Shown here: positions 25,286 through 33,400 of the stretch, piece after piece
How positions within the stretch are numbered: position 1 is the stretch's first letter
Layout of the letters: each line of letters opens with the position of its first letter
NCBI RefSeq assembly: GCF_017875735.1
Contig: NZ_JAGGMZ010000001.1
Location: forward strand, 1,860,001-1,924,000
Length of the DNA stretch: 64,000 nt
From: Arthrobacter sp. CAN_C5
GTDB taxonomy: Bacteria; Actinomycetota; Actinomycetes; Actinomycetales; Micrococcaceae
Direction of reading: 5' to 3'
Notes under the pieces: generated by a model
The model's input: only the letters and a program-made list of their open reading frames with translations
What the model was told of the DNA's origin: nothing
The model's database searches: none
Program-made: the position numbers and the translations under genes

Positions 25286-25451
25286 GACAACCTCTACCGC
25301 GATGTCCCTCGATGGACCCGGGTGAAGGGGGGGTGTCCCTATGTTTTTTGTCAAGCTGGTTGGGTGGTTTTCGGAGATTGGGGTTTGCCGGGTTTTTGGG
25401 CAGGAGGGAGTGGCCGGTGGCGCGTGGTCGGCCGGCTGCTGGGCTGGTTGT

Positions 25452-26651
25452 TTAGGCGGCTTTGACTGCGGGTGCCTCGTATAGCACTCCGTCGCGCAGC
25501 ATCGCGAACAGTACATCGCAGCGGCGTCTGGCGAGGGCGATCAGGGCCTGATTATGCCGTTTGCCTTGGGCTCGTTTGCGGTCGTAGTACGCCCGTGAGA
25601 CGGGGTCTTTCAGGGCCGCGAATGCGGAGAGGAAGAACGCCCGTTTGAGGATCTTGTTGCCCTTTTTTGAGGAGTGGTCTCCTCGGATCGAGGTACCGGA
25701 TCGCCACGTCACCGGCGCGAGTCCGGCGTAGGATCCCAGATGCCCGGCGGTCTTGAATTCCTTGCCTGCAACCTCGGTAATGATCCGTGCTGCCGTCCTG
25801 ACGCCGACCGCCGGTAGGGACGTCAGGAGTTCGTGAAGAGGGTGGGCCTCCACGATGGCTTCAACCTGGGTCAGAACCTCGGCACGAGAGGTGCGTAGTT
25901 GGGTCAGCTGCGCGGCGAGTTGGGGCAACACGACGCCGGCGGCGCCAGTGCCGGCCACGACTACGCTCTGCTCACCCAGAGCGGTGAAGATCTCTTCTGC
26001 CCAGCGCCTGCCGGCCCGCGGCGCGGACTTGGCCATGAACGCGGCGACCCGGCTCTGGCCAGCCCGGCGCAGAGCCTCAGGGGCAGGGTATTTCCGCAGC
26101 AGTTCGGCCATTACGGGGTGGTCCAGGTGCGGGCCGATGGCCCGTTCCAGGGCCGGGTGGATCTGCGTGAGGAGCCCGCGGATCCGGTTCGAGGCGGCGG
26201 TGGCCTGCTTGGCCAGGTCGTCGTCGAAACCGCAGAGCATTGACAGCTCTGCGGCCTGTTCATCGGCGACGGCAATCGAGCGCAGCGTGTGCGGCATGCT
26301 CCGGGCGGCCTCAGCAATGATGTAAGCGTCTCGGGCATCCGTCTTGGCCTCACCGGGGTGCAGGTCAGCGATGCGGCGCATCGCCAGGCCCGGCAGGTAA
26401 CCGACGAGGATACCGGCGGCCTGCGCCACAGCGACCGGCAGTGCACCGATGGTGGCCGGCTGGTCCACGACGAGTAAAAGCGTGCCGTGCTTGGTGAGAC
26501 TGTCGATGATCGCCCGCAGTTTCGCCTCGTCTTGCGGCAGTGCCTTATCGAGCAGTTTCTTGCCGTTCCTGTCCAACGCCACCGCGTGGTGGTTGGACTT
26601 ACCGACATCGACGCCGATAAACACATCGACGAGTTCGTGATCCTTAATCAC
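25452..26651 (-). CDS. IS110 family transposase (DEDD/serine type)
   Basis: A 399-residue recombinase. The N-terminal RuvC-like DEDD domain has FIGVDVGKSNHHAVAL (first Asp, about 14), VVDQPATIGALPV (second acid near 63) and ADLHPGEAKTDARDAYIIAEAAR (the last Asp pair near 104-107). The C-terminal Tnp_20 domain has LLTSLPAVGVRTAARII and LGSYAGLAPVTWRSGTS, whose serine is the presumed second nucleophile. The enzyme is intact. The family uses a bridge RNA from the element's own non-coding end. Confidence 0.92.
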   Translation of the reverse strand: MIKDHELVDVFIGVDVGKSNHHAVALDRNGKKLLDKALPQDEAKLRAIIDSLTKHGTLLLVVDQPATIGALPVAVAQAAGILVGYLPGLAMRRIADLHPGEAKTDARDAYIIAEAARSMPHTLRSIAVADEQAAELSMLCGFDDDLAKQATAASNRIRGLLTQIHPALERAIGPHLDHPVMAELLRKYPAPEALRRAGQSRVAAFMAKSAPRAGRRWAEEIFTALGEQSVVVAGTGAAGVVLPQLAAQLTQLRTSRAEVLTQVEAIVEAHPLHELLTSLPAVGVRTAARIITEVAGKEFKTAGHLGSYAGLAPVTWRSGTSIRGDHSSKKGNKILKRAFFLSAFAALKDPVSRAYYDRKRAQGKRHNQALIALARRRCDVLFAMLRDGVLYEAPAVKAA

Positions 26652-26911
26652 TACTACCTCCAGAGGTGAAACCCAATGAGACCGTGCTGGTCTGTCCTGC
26701 GGCCCCAGAGCTCGGCATCCACGTTACGGCCGACCTACCACGATGGTGTCTGCAGCTGGTCCGGTCCCCATTAGCGATCCTCTGGCGCCTATCGAACCCC
26801 GGTGACAACACCCCCCGGATCATACATTCGACTGGGGGACTCAATCATGCCAGGACCGACAGGCCAGCAACCCCGATTCTTGCTCGTTTAGGGGCTATAA
26901 GAAAGGTAACG
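26652..26911 (-). ncRNA. Candidate IS110 bridge RNA region
   Basis: The non-coding stretch of about 260 bases upstream of the IS110 transposase (read on the minus strand). In IS110-group elements this end encodes the bridge RNA whose loops pair with target and donor DNA. No alternative gene is seen on either strand. I could not fold it, so internal loops are not assigned and the exact RNA ends are unknown. Confidence 0.4.
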
Positions 26912-26932
26912 GGGGGGGTCGCCCTACTGATG

Positions 26933-26972
26933 CCGGCCGGCTAGCGGTTGGCTAGCTGGCCGGTTTCTGTTT
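26933..26972 (+). terminator. Intrinsic terminator upstream of rbpA
   Basis: A 13-bp stem CCGGCCGGCTAGC (26933-26945) with GCTAGCTGGCCGG (26951-26963), one G-U pair, loop GGTTG, followed by TTTCTGTTT. It is oriented to stop plus-strand transcripts, and was probably the terminator of the nfeD-SPFH operon before the IS110 insertion. Confidence 0.65.
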
Positions 26973-26988
26973 GGCTGCCACTCCGGCG

Positions 26989-26994
26989 TATAAT
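26989..26994 (+). promoter_or_regulatory. -10 element of the rbpA promoter
   Basis: A consensus TATAAT at 26989-26994, about 140 bases before the rbpA start, right after the terminator. There is no clear -35 at standard spacing. The long 5' untranslated region that follows contains no recognised element. Confidence 0.45.
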
Positions 26995-27133
26995 TGTGTG
27001 TTTGCCGTGGTTTCGCTGCTGTGATCGGGAACAGACTCATATTCCACAGCGTTATGTAGATGGCAGGACGTGGCGGAAAACGCCACACCACCATCCGCCG
27101 TCACGGATGCCAAATTGTTGAGTAGGAGAATAC

Positions 27134-27481
27134 ATGAGCGATCGTAGCTTGCGCGGAATGCGCCTCGGGGCGCAGAGCATGGAGACAGAATCCGGGGTTG
27201 AGCCAGCTCCCCGTCAGCGGGTCGAATACCGCTGCGGAGACGGCGAAAGGGTGTTCGTCACTTTTGCGGCGGAAGCTGACGTTCCACCGGTCTGGGTATC
27301 CAAAACCGGCAAGGAGGCGTTGCTTGTCGATGGAGAGCGCCCCGACACCTCAGGCGACAAGCCGGTGCGTACGCACTGGGACATGCTGCTGGAACGCCGC
27401 AGCATGGACGAACTGGAGCAGATCCTCCAGGACCGCCTGACCATTCTTCGGGAGCGCCGCGGAGAGCGTCAGTCCGCCTAG
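27134..27481 (+). CDS. rbpA: RNA polymerase-binding protein RbpA
   Basis: A 115-residue actinobacterial RbpA. It shows the core domain VEYRCGDGERVFVTFAAEAD and PPVWVSKTGKEALL (about 33-68), then the basic linker and C-terminal sigma-interaction helix (HWDMLLERRSMDELEQILQDR, about 83-103). RbpA stabilises the sigma A/sigma B holoenzyme and open complex, and links to rifampicin tolerance. GAGTAGGAGAATAC precedes the ATG. The position beside the polyprenol-phosphate mannose synthase is typical for Micrococcales. Confidence 0.93.
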   Translation: MSDRSLRGMRLGAQSMETESGVEPAPRQRVEYRCGDGERVFVTFAAEADVPPVWVSKTGKEALLVDGERPDTSGDKPVRTHWDMLLERRSMDELEQILQDRLTILRERRGERQSA

Positions 27482-27494
27482 AGTGACAGTTACA

Positions 27495-27554
27495 GCCTGA
27501 TTCAGGCACACGCTGATTCAGCGCTAACCCTGTTTCAAGCAAGTACTGATTCAG
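27495..27554 (+). repeat. Four CTGATTCAG-type repeats after rbpA
   Basis: Copies of a nine-base core lie at 27497-27505, 27513-27521, 27530-27538 (degenerate, CTGTTTCAA) and 27546-27554, so the spacing is 16, 17 and 16. The first two extend into perfect 13-base palindromes with different outer bases, GCCTGA-T-TCAGGC and CGCTGA-T-TCAGCG. They lie just before the rbpA terminator, which shares the last G of the fourth core. No known repeat family is recognised. Confidence 0.75.
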
Positions 27555-27593
27555 CCGGGTCGGCTGCCATAGGGCAGCAGACCCGGCTTTTTC
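27554..27593 (+). terminator. rbpA intrinsic terminator
   Basis: GCCGGGTC-g-GCTGCC pairs with GGCAGC-a-GACCCGGC around an ATA loop, followed by TTTTTC. A strong rho-independent terminator 70 bases after the rbpA stop. Confidence 0.8.
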
Positions 27594-27600
27594 GTGTTCT

Positions 27601-27628
27601 AAAAGCCTGGCTTCAAGCCGGCCTTTTA
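27601..27628 (-). terminator. Terminator of the polyprenol mannosyltransferase gene
   Basis: On the minus strand an imperfect stem built on AAAAGGCCGGC and GCCAGGCTTTT with a TTGAA loop lies 30 bases past the stop; AAAA before and TTTT after make it usable in both directions. It faces the rbpA terminator. Confidence 0.5.
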
Positions 27629-27657
27629 GCCGAGGAGGCTTTTGGCCGAGGACCCGG

Positions 27658-28404
27658 TCAGCCGGTGATGTTGCTGGGCGCGCCGCGGGTGGTAAGAGCA
27701 CGCCAGCGGGCAACAATTCCCCACCGGGTGACGTTGCCGATGGCTTCCAGAACAATTCCGCCACTCATCTTCGACGCCCCGAACTCCCGTTCCACGAACG
27801 TGATCGGCACCTCGACGATTTTCAGACCCAGTTTGGCAACCCGGAAGGTCATGTCCACCTGGAAACCGTAACCGACCGAATCCACCTGGGCCAGATCGAG
27901 TTTCTCGAGGGTCTCGCGGCGGAACGCCCGGTACCCGGCGGTGATGTCCCTGACCTCGATGCCGAGCATGATCCTCGAATAGGTACTGCCGGCCCTCGAC
28001 AGGAGTTTCCGGCGGCGCGGCCAGTTCACCACAGATCCTCCCGGGACCCACCGGGAGCCGATTACCAGGTCGGCGTCGGCCACCCTCTCGAGCAGCGACT
28101 GCAGCTGTTCAGGCCGGTGGGACCCATCAGCATCCATCTCCACCAGGACGTCGTAGCCGGCGTCGAGTCCCCAGGTGAAACCGGCAATGTAGGCGGCGCC
28201 GAGTCCCGCCTTGCCCTGGCGGTGCAGCACGTGGATCTGGGGGTCGGCAGCAGCAAGAGTATCGGCAAGGTCACCGGTGCCGTCCGGACTGTTGTCGTCA
28301 ACCACCAGGACATCCGAGTGGGGTACGGCGCGGCGGAGACGGGAAACCGTCAGGGGCAGCGACTCTATCTCGTTGTAGGTGGGAATGATGGTGACGACTC
28401 GCAC
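27658..28404 (-). CDS. ppm1: Polyprenol-phosphate mannosyltransferase (GT2, Ppm1/DPM1-type)
   Basis: A 248-residue soluble GT2 catalytic domain. [14 protein letters not shown] begins the fold, [17 protein letters not shown] and [16 protein letters not shown] hold the metal-binding acids (DAD near 92-94), and [10 protein letters not shown] and [16 protein letters not shown] follow. It should transfer mannose from GDP-mannose to polyprenyl phosphate, giving the lipid donor for lipoglycans and protein O-mannosylation. No membrane helix is fused, so the apolipoprotein N-acyltransferase partner, if any, is separate. Confidence 0.9.
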   Translation of the reverse strand: MRVVTIIPTYNEIESLPLTVSRLRRAVPHSDVLVVDDNSPDGTGDLADTLAAADPQIHVLHRQGKAGLGAAYIAGFTWGLDAGYDVLVEMDADGSHRPEQLQSLLERVADADLVIGSRWVPGGSVVNWPRRRKLLSRAGSTYSRIMLGIEVRDITAGYRAFRRETLEKLDLAQVDSVGYGFQVDMTFRVAKLGLKIVEVPITFVEREFGASKMSGGIVLEAIGNVTRWGIVARWRALTTRGAPSNITG

Positions 28405-28473
28405 TCAGGCAACCTTTGGTCAAGTAAGTAGGTGCGCCGCAGCGCACGTCCCGGGGGTCGGAACCAAACGCCC

Positions 28474-28479
28474 AGTATA
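28474..28479 (-). promoter_or_regulatory. -10 box candidate for ppm1
   Basis: Minus-strand TATACT about 70 bases before the ppm1 start, in the extended context AATATACTGGG. The -35 region is weak. It is the only promoter-like element in this spacer. Confidence 0.4.
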
Positions 28480-28556
28480 TTGGATGCCCTCGCAGGACCG
28501 AAAAGCCGGTGGGGCCAGGGGGCGCCTCCATGCTTGGGAGGATTCGCTCAATGGTG

Positions 28557-28634
28557 GGGTAGATTCGCGCGCCTTCGGGCCAGCACGGATCGACAACGAT
28601 CACAGCTGTTTTCTACTGACGCGCGAATCTACCC
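28557..28634. repeat. Perfect 15-bp inverted repeat with internal hairpin
   Basis: GGGTAGATTCGCGCG (28557-28571) and its exact complement (28620-28634) are separated by 48 bases. The spacer holds GATCG-ACAA-CGATC, a small perfect hairpin. It may be a site for a recombinase, ends of a small non-autonomous element or part of a structured RNA. Confidence 0.7.
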
Positions 28635-28660
28635 ATTTCATCACTACCGATACCGCGACA

Positions 28661-28833
28661 CATGACTACCCGTCCAGCGTGGTGGTGGTTGCCTCAGTCA
28701 TGAGTCGAGTCGGTCCGGTCGGGTCAGCCATGGTGCCTGACTTGGATCAACCCGTTGATTCCACAGCCTACGCGCTGTGGAGTACGTGTCAACAGCCCGC
28801 TGACCTGGGGAAACTTCCGTTTCCGCAGGTCAG
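28661..28833. repeat. Series of hairpins ending at the amidohydrolase stop
   Basis: In order: CATGACT/AGTCATG (28661-28702), GTCAG/CTGAC (28723-28741), ATCAA-CCCG-TTGAT (28746-28759), CCACAGC/GCTGTGG (28761-28780) and a long stem CTGACCT..GGAAAC-TTCC-GTTTCC..AGGTCAG (28800-28833) whose right arm covers the amidohydrolase stop codon. The last can act as a 3'-end stem for the minus strand although no T-run follows. Confidence 0.55.
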
Positions 28834-30488
28834 GACGCGGACCGCAGGGCAGATGGTAATTCGTCAAAACCTTCTGCCCGGTACAGTTGCCGGCCGTGGT
28901 GCACCGTTTCGAGGCAGCGCGGATCCGACCCCGTATCGAGAGCGGGCAGCAACGGTGTTCCGGCCCGCGGATCGGTACTCCAGGACTGGACCCGGCTGTC
29001 CGCTGTCTGCACCATCAGTTCCTCTACCTCCCAGACCGCGTAGGACGCCGGAGCCCCGGGGACCAACTGTCCGAGGAGGGGATTCCTGGACCCCACGGCC
29101 CGCCACCCCGCCCGGGTGTGGGCGATGAAAGCGGCACGGGCGGAGATGCGCTGGGCCGGATTATTGTGCAGGACGGCGGCTCGAAGTGTGGACCACGGGT
29201 CGAGCGACGTGACGGGACTGTCGGATCCGAAGCACAGAGGCACCCCCGCCGCAAGGAAACTGGCAAAGGGGTTCATGCCAGCCATCCGGGTGTCGCTCAG
29301 CCGCTGGCTGTAGAGGCCGTCAGCGGCGCCCCAGCGGGCGTCGAACGCCGGTTGGGCGCTGACGGTCACGCCGAAGTGAACCAGCTGGGCGATGGCCCCG
29401 CTGTCGGCGAGCTCCACGTGTTCCAGCCGGTGGCGGGCCTTCCGGACGTTCTCGATGCCGTGCGCCTCTGCAGCACGGGACAGGCCGTCGAGGACTACGT
29501 CCAGTCCGGCGTCCCCGATCACGTGGAATCCGGACTGCACCCCGACGCTCGTTGCAGCGCCCAGATGCGCGGCGACAGCGCCGGCATCCAGGAAGACGGT
29601 GCCCTGGTGGGAGTCATCGGCGTAGGGCTGCCTCAACGCTGCTGTGCGGGAACCGATCGACCCGTCAACGTTCAGGTCGCCACCGAGTCCGGCCAGGCGC
29701 CCGTCGAAAGTATCCAGGATGTCCCTCAGCTCGGACACCGACCCGACGGCCTGACCCCAGTAGGCCAGTACCTCGGGAAGCAGCTCGTCCTCGGGGCCCT
29801 GGCCGAGCCCCAGCAACGCCTGCAGGTCCGCGGTCGGTGAGATGTGCGGTGCGCCCATCTCGGCGACAGCGACGATTCCGTTGGCTGCCGCCTGGCGAAG
29901 GGCTGCCCGCTGGTACGTGGACCGTTGGGTGTCATTGAGGTTCCGTGAGGCCAGCCGGGCGGCGACGTGGGCGTCGCGCACCACGAAGCCGTTGTCCCAG
30001 CCGTCGAGGGCTGCCAACCCGAGGGCAGCTGCCAGGGAGCCGGAGACCACCGCCGAATGGACGTCCGCGCGCGCCAAGTATACAGGTTTACCGCCGCCGG
30101 CCGCGTCCAGCTGCTGTGCCGTCGGTACGGTCCGGTCTGGCCAGCGGGATTCGTCCCAGCCGTGGCCCAGGACCGTGGCCACACCGCTCCGCGCGGCTGC
30201 GGCGACCAGGTCCAGCAGTTCGGTGAGGCTGCCGCAGCCTGCCAGGTCAATGGACTCCAGAGCGAGGCCGGTCTCGGTGGTGTGGACGTGGGAGTCGACG
30301 AAGCCTGGGGTGATGAGCGCACCGGCGAGGTCGACCACGGTCATCGTCGAATCCGCGAGGGACTCGGCGGCATGCTCGGAGCCGATCCAGGCGACCGTGT
30401 CGCCGTCTACCAGCATGGCCGTCGCAAACGGGTCCGCGGCGCTGTAGACGGAGCCGTTGCGGTACAGAACAGGGCGGGGCGGGGTCAT
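28830..30488 (-). CDS. Amidohydrolase family protein (YtcJ-like)
   Basis: A 552-residue metal-dependent hydrolase. The metal-binding HVH is in LITPGFVDSHVHTTETG (about 65-67), HGWDESRW is near 104, NVDGSIGSRTAAL near 270, FHVIGDAGLDVVLDG near 315 and CFGSDSPVTSLDPW near 420 carries the catalytic Asp. These are marks of the YtcJ group of the amidohydrolase superfamily, which act on amides, formamides or exoenzyme-like substrates. No signal peptide. It is read downstream of the helicase gene with a 32-base gap. Confidence 0.88.
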   Translation of the reverse strand: MTPPRPVLYRNGSVYSAADPFATAMLVDGDTVAWIGSEHAAESLADSTMTVVDLAGALITPGFVDSHVHTTETGLALESIDLAGCGSLTELLDLVAAAARSGVATVLGHGWDESRWPDRTVPTAQQLDAAGGGKPVYLARADVHSAVVSGSLAAALGLAALDGWDNGFVVRDAHVAARLASRNLNDTQRSTYQRAALRQAAANGIVAVAEMGAPHISPTADLQALLGLGQGPEDELLPEVLAYWGQAVGSVSELRDILDTFDGRLAGLGGDLNVDGSIGSRTAALRQPYADDSHQGTVFLDAGAVAAHLGAATSVGVQSGFHVIGDAGLDVVLDGLSRAAEAHGIENVRKARHRLEHVELADSGAIAQLVHFGVTVSAQPAFDARWGAADGLYSQRLSDTRMAGMNPFASFLAAGVPLCFGSDSPVTSLDPWSTLRAAVLHNNPAQRISARAAFIAHTRAGWRAVGSRNPLLGQLVPGAPASYAVWEVEELMVQTADSRVQSWSTDPRAGTPLLPALDTGSDPRCLETVHHGRQLYRAEGFDELPSALRSAS

Positions 30489-30520
30489 GCGTGCTCCAGA
30501 CAGGTGGTGGAAGGTGATGG

Positions 30521-33346
30521 TTAGTCGCCGATGGCCGAGTAGGCCACCACGCCGCGACGGATGAGCCCGATGGCATCAATGCATAGCCGCCGCTGACCGC
30601 TCGGCAGGTCGTCGATCTTGGCCAGCTGATCGAGCAGGTCGATGACCTGCTTGGTCCACCGGACGAAGTCCCCTGCGGCCAGGTCGGTTCCGCTGAGTGA
30701 GGGCTGGAGGGCCTTCCCCCGCGCCCACTTGTACATGGGCCAGACAAGGCCCAGTTCCGGTTCCCCGGTGACGGGCAACCTGAACTGTTCCTCAAGGTCT
30801 GTCAGGGTGGACCACTGGCGGACGACGACGTCGATCGAGTGGTCCAGGGTTGCCCCGGGCATTTTCGGGCGCAGTCCACGTTCCTCGCGTTTGGCCTGGT
30901 ACACGAGGACCGAGGCCAGTGCCGCCGTTTCGGCGGCGTCCAGACCGTCAAAGGCGCCGTGTTCGAGGGAGAGGGCGATCAGGAGGTCCTTCTCGCCATA
31001 CACCCGGCGGAGTTTGCGGCCGGCCGCGGTGATCGTGGTGCCCGACGGGGTGTTCTGTAGGTACCCGTAGTGGAGCAGGACGTCGGAGACCCGGTCGAAG
31101 GTCTTGGCGATGGTGTTGGTGCGCCCACGGATCTGGCCGGTCAGGCGGTCGGTCTCGCGGCGAAGCTTCCACCACCGTTCGGCCCACCGGGCGTGCTGTT
31201 CCCGGTCGCTGCAGCCGTGGCAGGGGTGTGCCCGGAGTTTCCGGCGCAGCCCCGTGATGGCCGCCTCCTGGCGATCAGTGGCACCGGAGTGGAAACCGTC
31301 CTGGGGCCCCGCGCCACGGCGGGGCGGGCGTTTCTCGTGCAGCGCATTGCGGAGCGAGGAGCTCAGGTCGCGCCGGTCCTTCGGGCTGCGGGCGTTGAAG
31401 TTCTTGGGGATCCGAATGTGGGAGAGCACGTCCAGTGGTCCGGTGAGGTCCTGGACCCCCACCCGTCGGATCTGTTTGTCCTCGGTCAGCACGGTGGGCC
31501 GTGGCTCCCTGGAGGTGTCGGGGCTGAGGACCACTGCGTACCCCTGGACCCGCCCGGCCGGGACGTCGATGACATCTCCGGGCCGCAGCATTTCCAGCGA
31601 CGATGCGGCGGCCGACCGGCGGTCTCGGGATGTTGCTTTCGCGGCGAGGTTCTCCAGGTCCGACAGTTCCCGGCGCAGCTTCGAGTACTCGGTGAAGTCC
31701 CCCAGATGGCAAGTCATCGACTGTTCGTAACCCTTGAGGGACTCCTCACGGGTCCGCACCTGCTTCGCCAGCCCCACCACCGAGCGGTCTGCCTGGAACT
31801 GGGCGAACGAGGTTTCGAGGATTTCGCGGGAGCGGTCCTGCCCAAACTGGGCGAGCAGGTTGATGCTCATGTTGTAGGTAGGTCGGAAGCTCGAATTCAG
31901 CGGGTAGGTGCGCCGGGACGCCAGGCCGGCCACCGCACCGGGATCGGTGCCGGGCTGCCAGAGCACGACGGCGTGGCCCTCCACATCGATGCCCCGGCGA
32001 CCAGCGCGGCCGGTCAGCTGGGTGTACTCCCCCGCCGTCACGTTCACGTGTGCCTCGCCGTTGAACTTGTCGAGCTTCTCCAGCACCACGGACCGGGCAG
32101 GCATGTTCACACCGAGCGCCAGGGTTTCGGTGGCGAAGACGGCCTTCACGAGCCCCTTGGCGAACAGCTTCTCGACTACTTCCTTGAAGGTGGGCAGCAT
32201 CCCGGCGTGGTGGGCGGAGAAGCCGCGGATCAATCCCTCCCGCCACTCCCAGAAGCCGAGCACCGCAAGGTCCTCGGGCGGCAGGTCGACTGCCGCCTCA
32301 TCGACCCGGAGGCTGATAATCTCCCGTTCGGCCTCAGTGGTGAGCCACAGGCCCGCGTCGAGACACTGGCTGACCGCCGCCTCGCAGCCGTTGCGGGAAA
32401 AGATGAACGTGATCGCCGGGAGCAGCCCGTCCTTGTCCAGCGCGCTGATCACCTGGGGGCGGCTGGCACGCCTGACACGGGATGCGGCCTGCGGTGGCCG
32501 TTTCGCCGGTCCCCTCCCCCTCCGTGAGCCACCGCCGGCTCCCCAGCTGGCTCGCTGGGTCAGCCGGGTTTCCGAGCTGGCCAGTTCCAGGAGTTCGGGG
32601 TTGACCTCGTACCGGTCCTGCGCGCCGGACTCGGCTCCAGCGGGGGCGGCCTCATCGAAGGCCACCTCCCCAGCGAACAGGTCCAGGAGGTTCTGGCCCA
32701 CCATGACGTGTTGCCAGAGGGGAACGGGGCGGTGCTCGGAGACCACCACGTCGGTGTGGCCCCGCACGGTGTCCAGCCATGCCCCGAATTCCTCGGCATT
32801 GGACACCGTCGCGCTCAGTGACACGAGCCGGACCTCGGAGGGCAGATGGATGATCACTTCCTCCCACACGGCTCCACGGAACCGGTCCGCAAGGTAATGC
32901 ACCTCGTCCATCACCACGTAGCCAAGGTCGTCCAGGGTGTCAGAGTTCGCATACAGCATGTTCCGCAGCACTTCGGTGGTCATGACGACGACGGGGGCAT
33001 CCGGGTTGATCGTCGTGTCGCCGGTGAGCAGACCCACCCGACCCGTGCCATAGACGGCGCACAGTTCCGAGTATTTCTGGTTACTGAGGGCTTTGATCGG
33101 GGTGGTGTAGAACGCCTTCAGGCCCTTCTCCAGAGCCAGGTATACGGCGAATTCTCCAACGACCGTCTTGCCGGCACCGGTCGGCGCCGCGACCAGCACA
33201 CCCCGACCCGCTTCAAGGCAGACACAGGCGTCCCGCTGAAACTGGTCCAGGTCGAATCCCAGCGTCTGCTCGAACGCGAACAGCGCGGTTGCTGAGTGCG
33301 CGGTGCGCGCCTGTGCTAGCTGGTACCGCTCGGCGGGGGAGGTCAT
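30521..33346 (-). CDS. helY: DEAD/DEAH-box RNA helicase, HelY (Ski2/Mtr4-like)
   Basis: A 941-residue superfamily 2 helicase. It shows FQRDACVCLEAGRGVLVAAPTGAGKTVVGE (motif I, about 37-66), KALSNQKYSEL, motif II DEVHYLADRFRG, motif III SLSATVSNAEEFGAWL, FIFSRNGCEAA, and motif VI QLTGRAGRRGID. A C-terminal DSHCT domain (EKDLLIALSLEHGAFDGLDAAETAALASVL on) ends the protein. The family remodels structured RNA. It lies upstream of Tat genes in the same order as in many actinobacteria. Confidence 0.92.
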   Translation of the reverse strand: MTSPAERYQLAQARTAHSATALFAFEQTLGFDLDQFQRDACVCLEAGRGVLVAAPTGAGKTVVGEFAVYLALEKGLKAFYTTPIKALSNQKYSELCAVYGTGRVGLLTGDTTINPDAPVVVMTTEVLRNMLYANSDTLDDLGYVVMDEVHYLADRFRGAVWEEVIIHLPSEVRLVSLSATVSNAEEFGAWLDTVRGHTDVVVSEHRPVPLWQHVMVGQNLLDLFAGEVAFDEAAPAGAESGAQDRYEVNPELLELASSETRLTQRASWGAGGGSRRGRGPAKRPPQAASRVRRASRPQVISALDKDGLLPAITFIFSRNGCEAAVSQCLDAGLWLTTEAEREIISLRVDEAAVDLPPEDLAVLGFWEWREGLIRGFSAHHAGMLPTFKEVVEKLFAKGLVKAVFATETLALGVNMPARSVVLEKLDKFNGEAHVNVTAGEYTQLTGRAGRRGIDVEGHAVVLWQPGTDPGAVAGLASRRTYPLNSSFRPTYNMSINLLAQFGQDRSREILETSFAQFQADRSVVGLAKQVRTREESLKGYEQSMTCHLGDFTEYSKLRRELSDLENLAAKATSRDRRSAAASSLEMLRPGDVIDVPAGRVQGYAVVLSPDTSREPRPTVLTEDKQIRRVGVQDLTGPLDVLSHIRIPKNFNARSPKDRRDLSSSLRNALHEKRPPRRGAGPQDGFHSGATDRQEAAITGLRRKLRAHPCHGCSDREQHARWAERWWKLRRETDRLTGQIRGRTNTIAKTFDRVSDVLLHYGYLQNTPSGTTITAAGRKLRRVYGEKDLLIALSLEHGAFDGLDAAETAALASVLVYQAKREERGLRPKMPGATLDHSIDVVVRQWSTLTDLEEQFRLPVTGEPELGLVWPMYKWARGKALQPSLSGTDLAAGDFVRWTKQVIDLLDQLAKIDDLPSGQRRLCIDAIGLIRRGVVAYSAIGD

Positions 33347-33400
33347 GGTTCAAGCCTAATCTGTCCCGGCTGGCGGGTTTGCACCGTCCGACCCGGGCGC

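Larger units (their letters stand above)
25327..26926 (-). mobile_element. IS110-family insertion sequence
   Basis: A transposase gene on the minus strand with about 260 bases of non-coding DNA upstream and about 120 downstream, the IS110 layout. Both inferred edges carry a similar sequence: a run of seven G, T, two variable bases and CCCTA at 25327-25341 and 26912-26926. I take these as the junctions; IS110 elements lack ordinary inverted repeats, so the edges are approximate. It sits between the SPFH gene and a terminator ahead of rbpA. Confidence 0.7.
28405..28829. other. Gene-free, hairpin-rich spacer
   Basis: 425 bases with no credible gene. Near the ppm1 start there is a perfect GTGCGC-CGCA-GCGCAC hairpin (about 28430-28446) and a TATACT -10-like box on the minus strand (28474-28479). 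From 28557 onward it holds a 15-bp inverted repeat and at least four further hairpins (separate entries). Confidence 0.6.
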
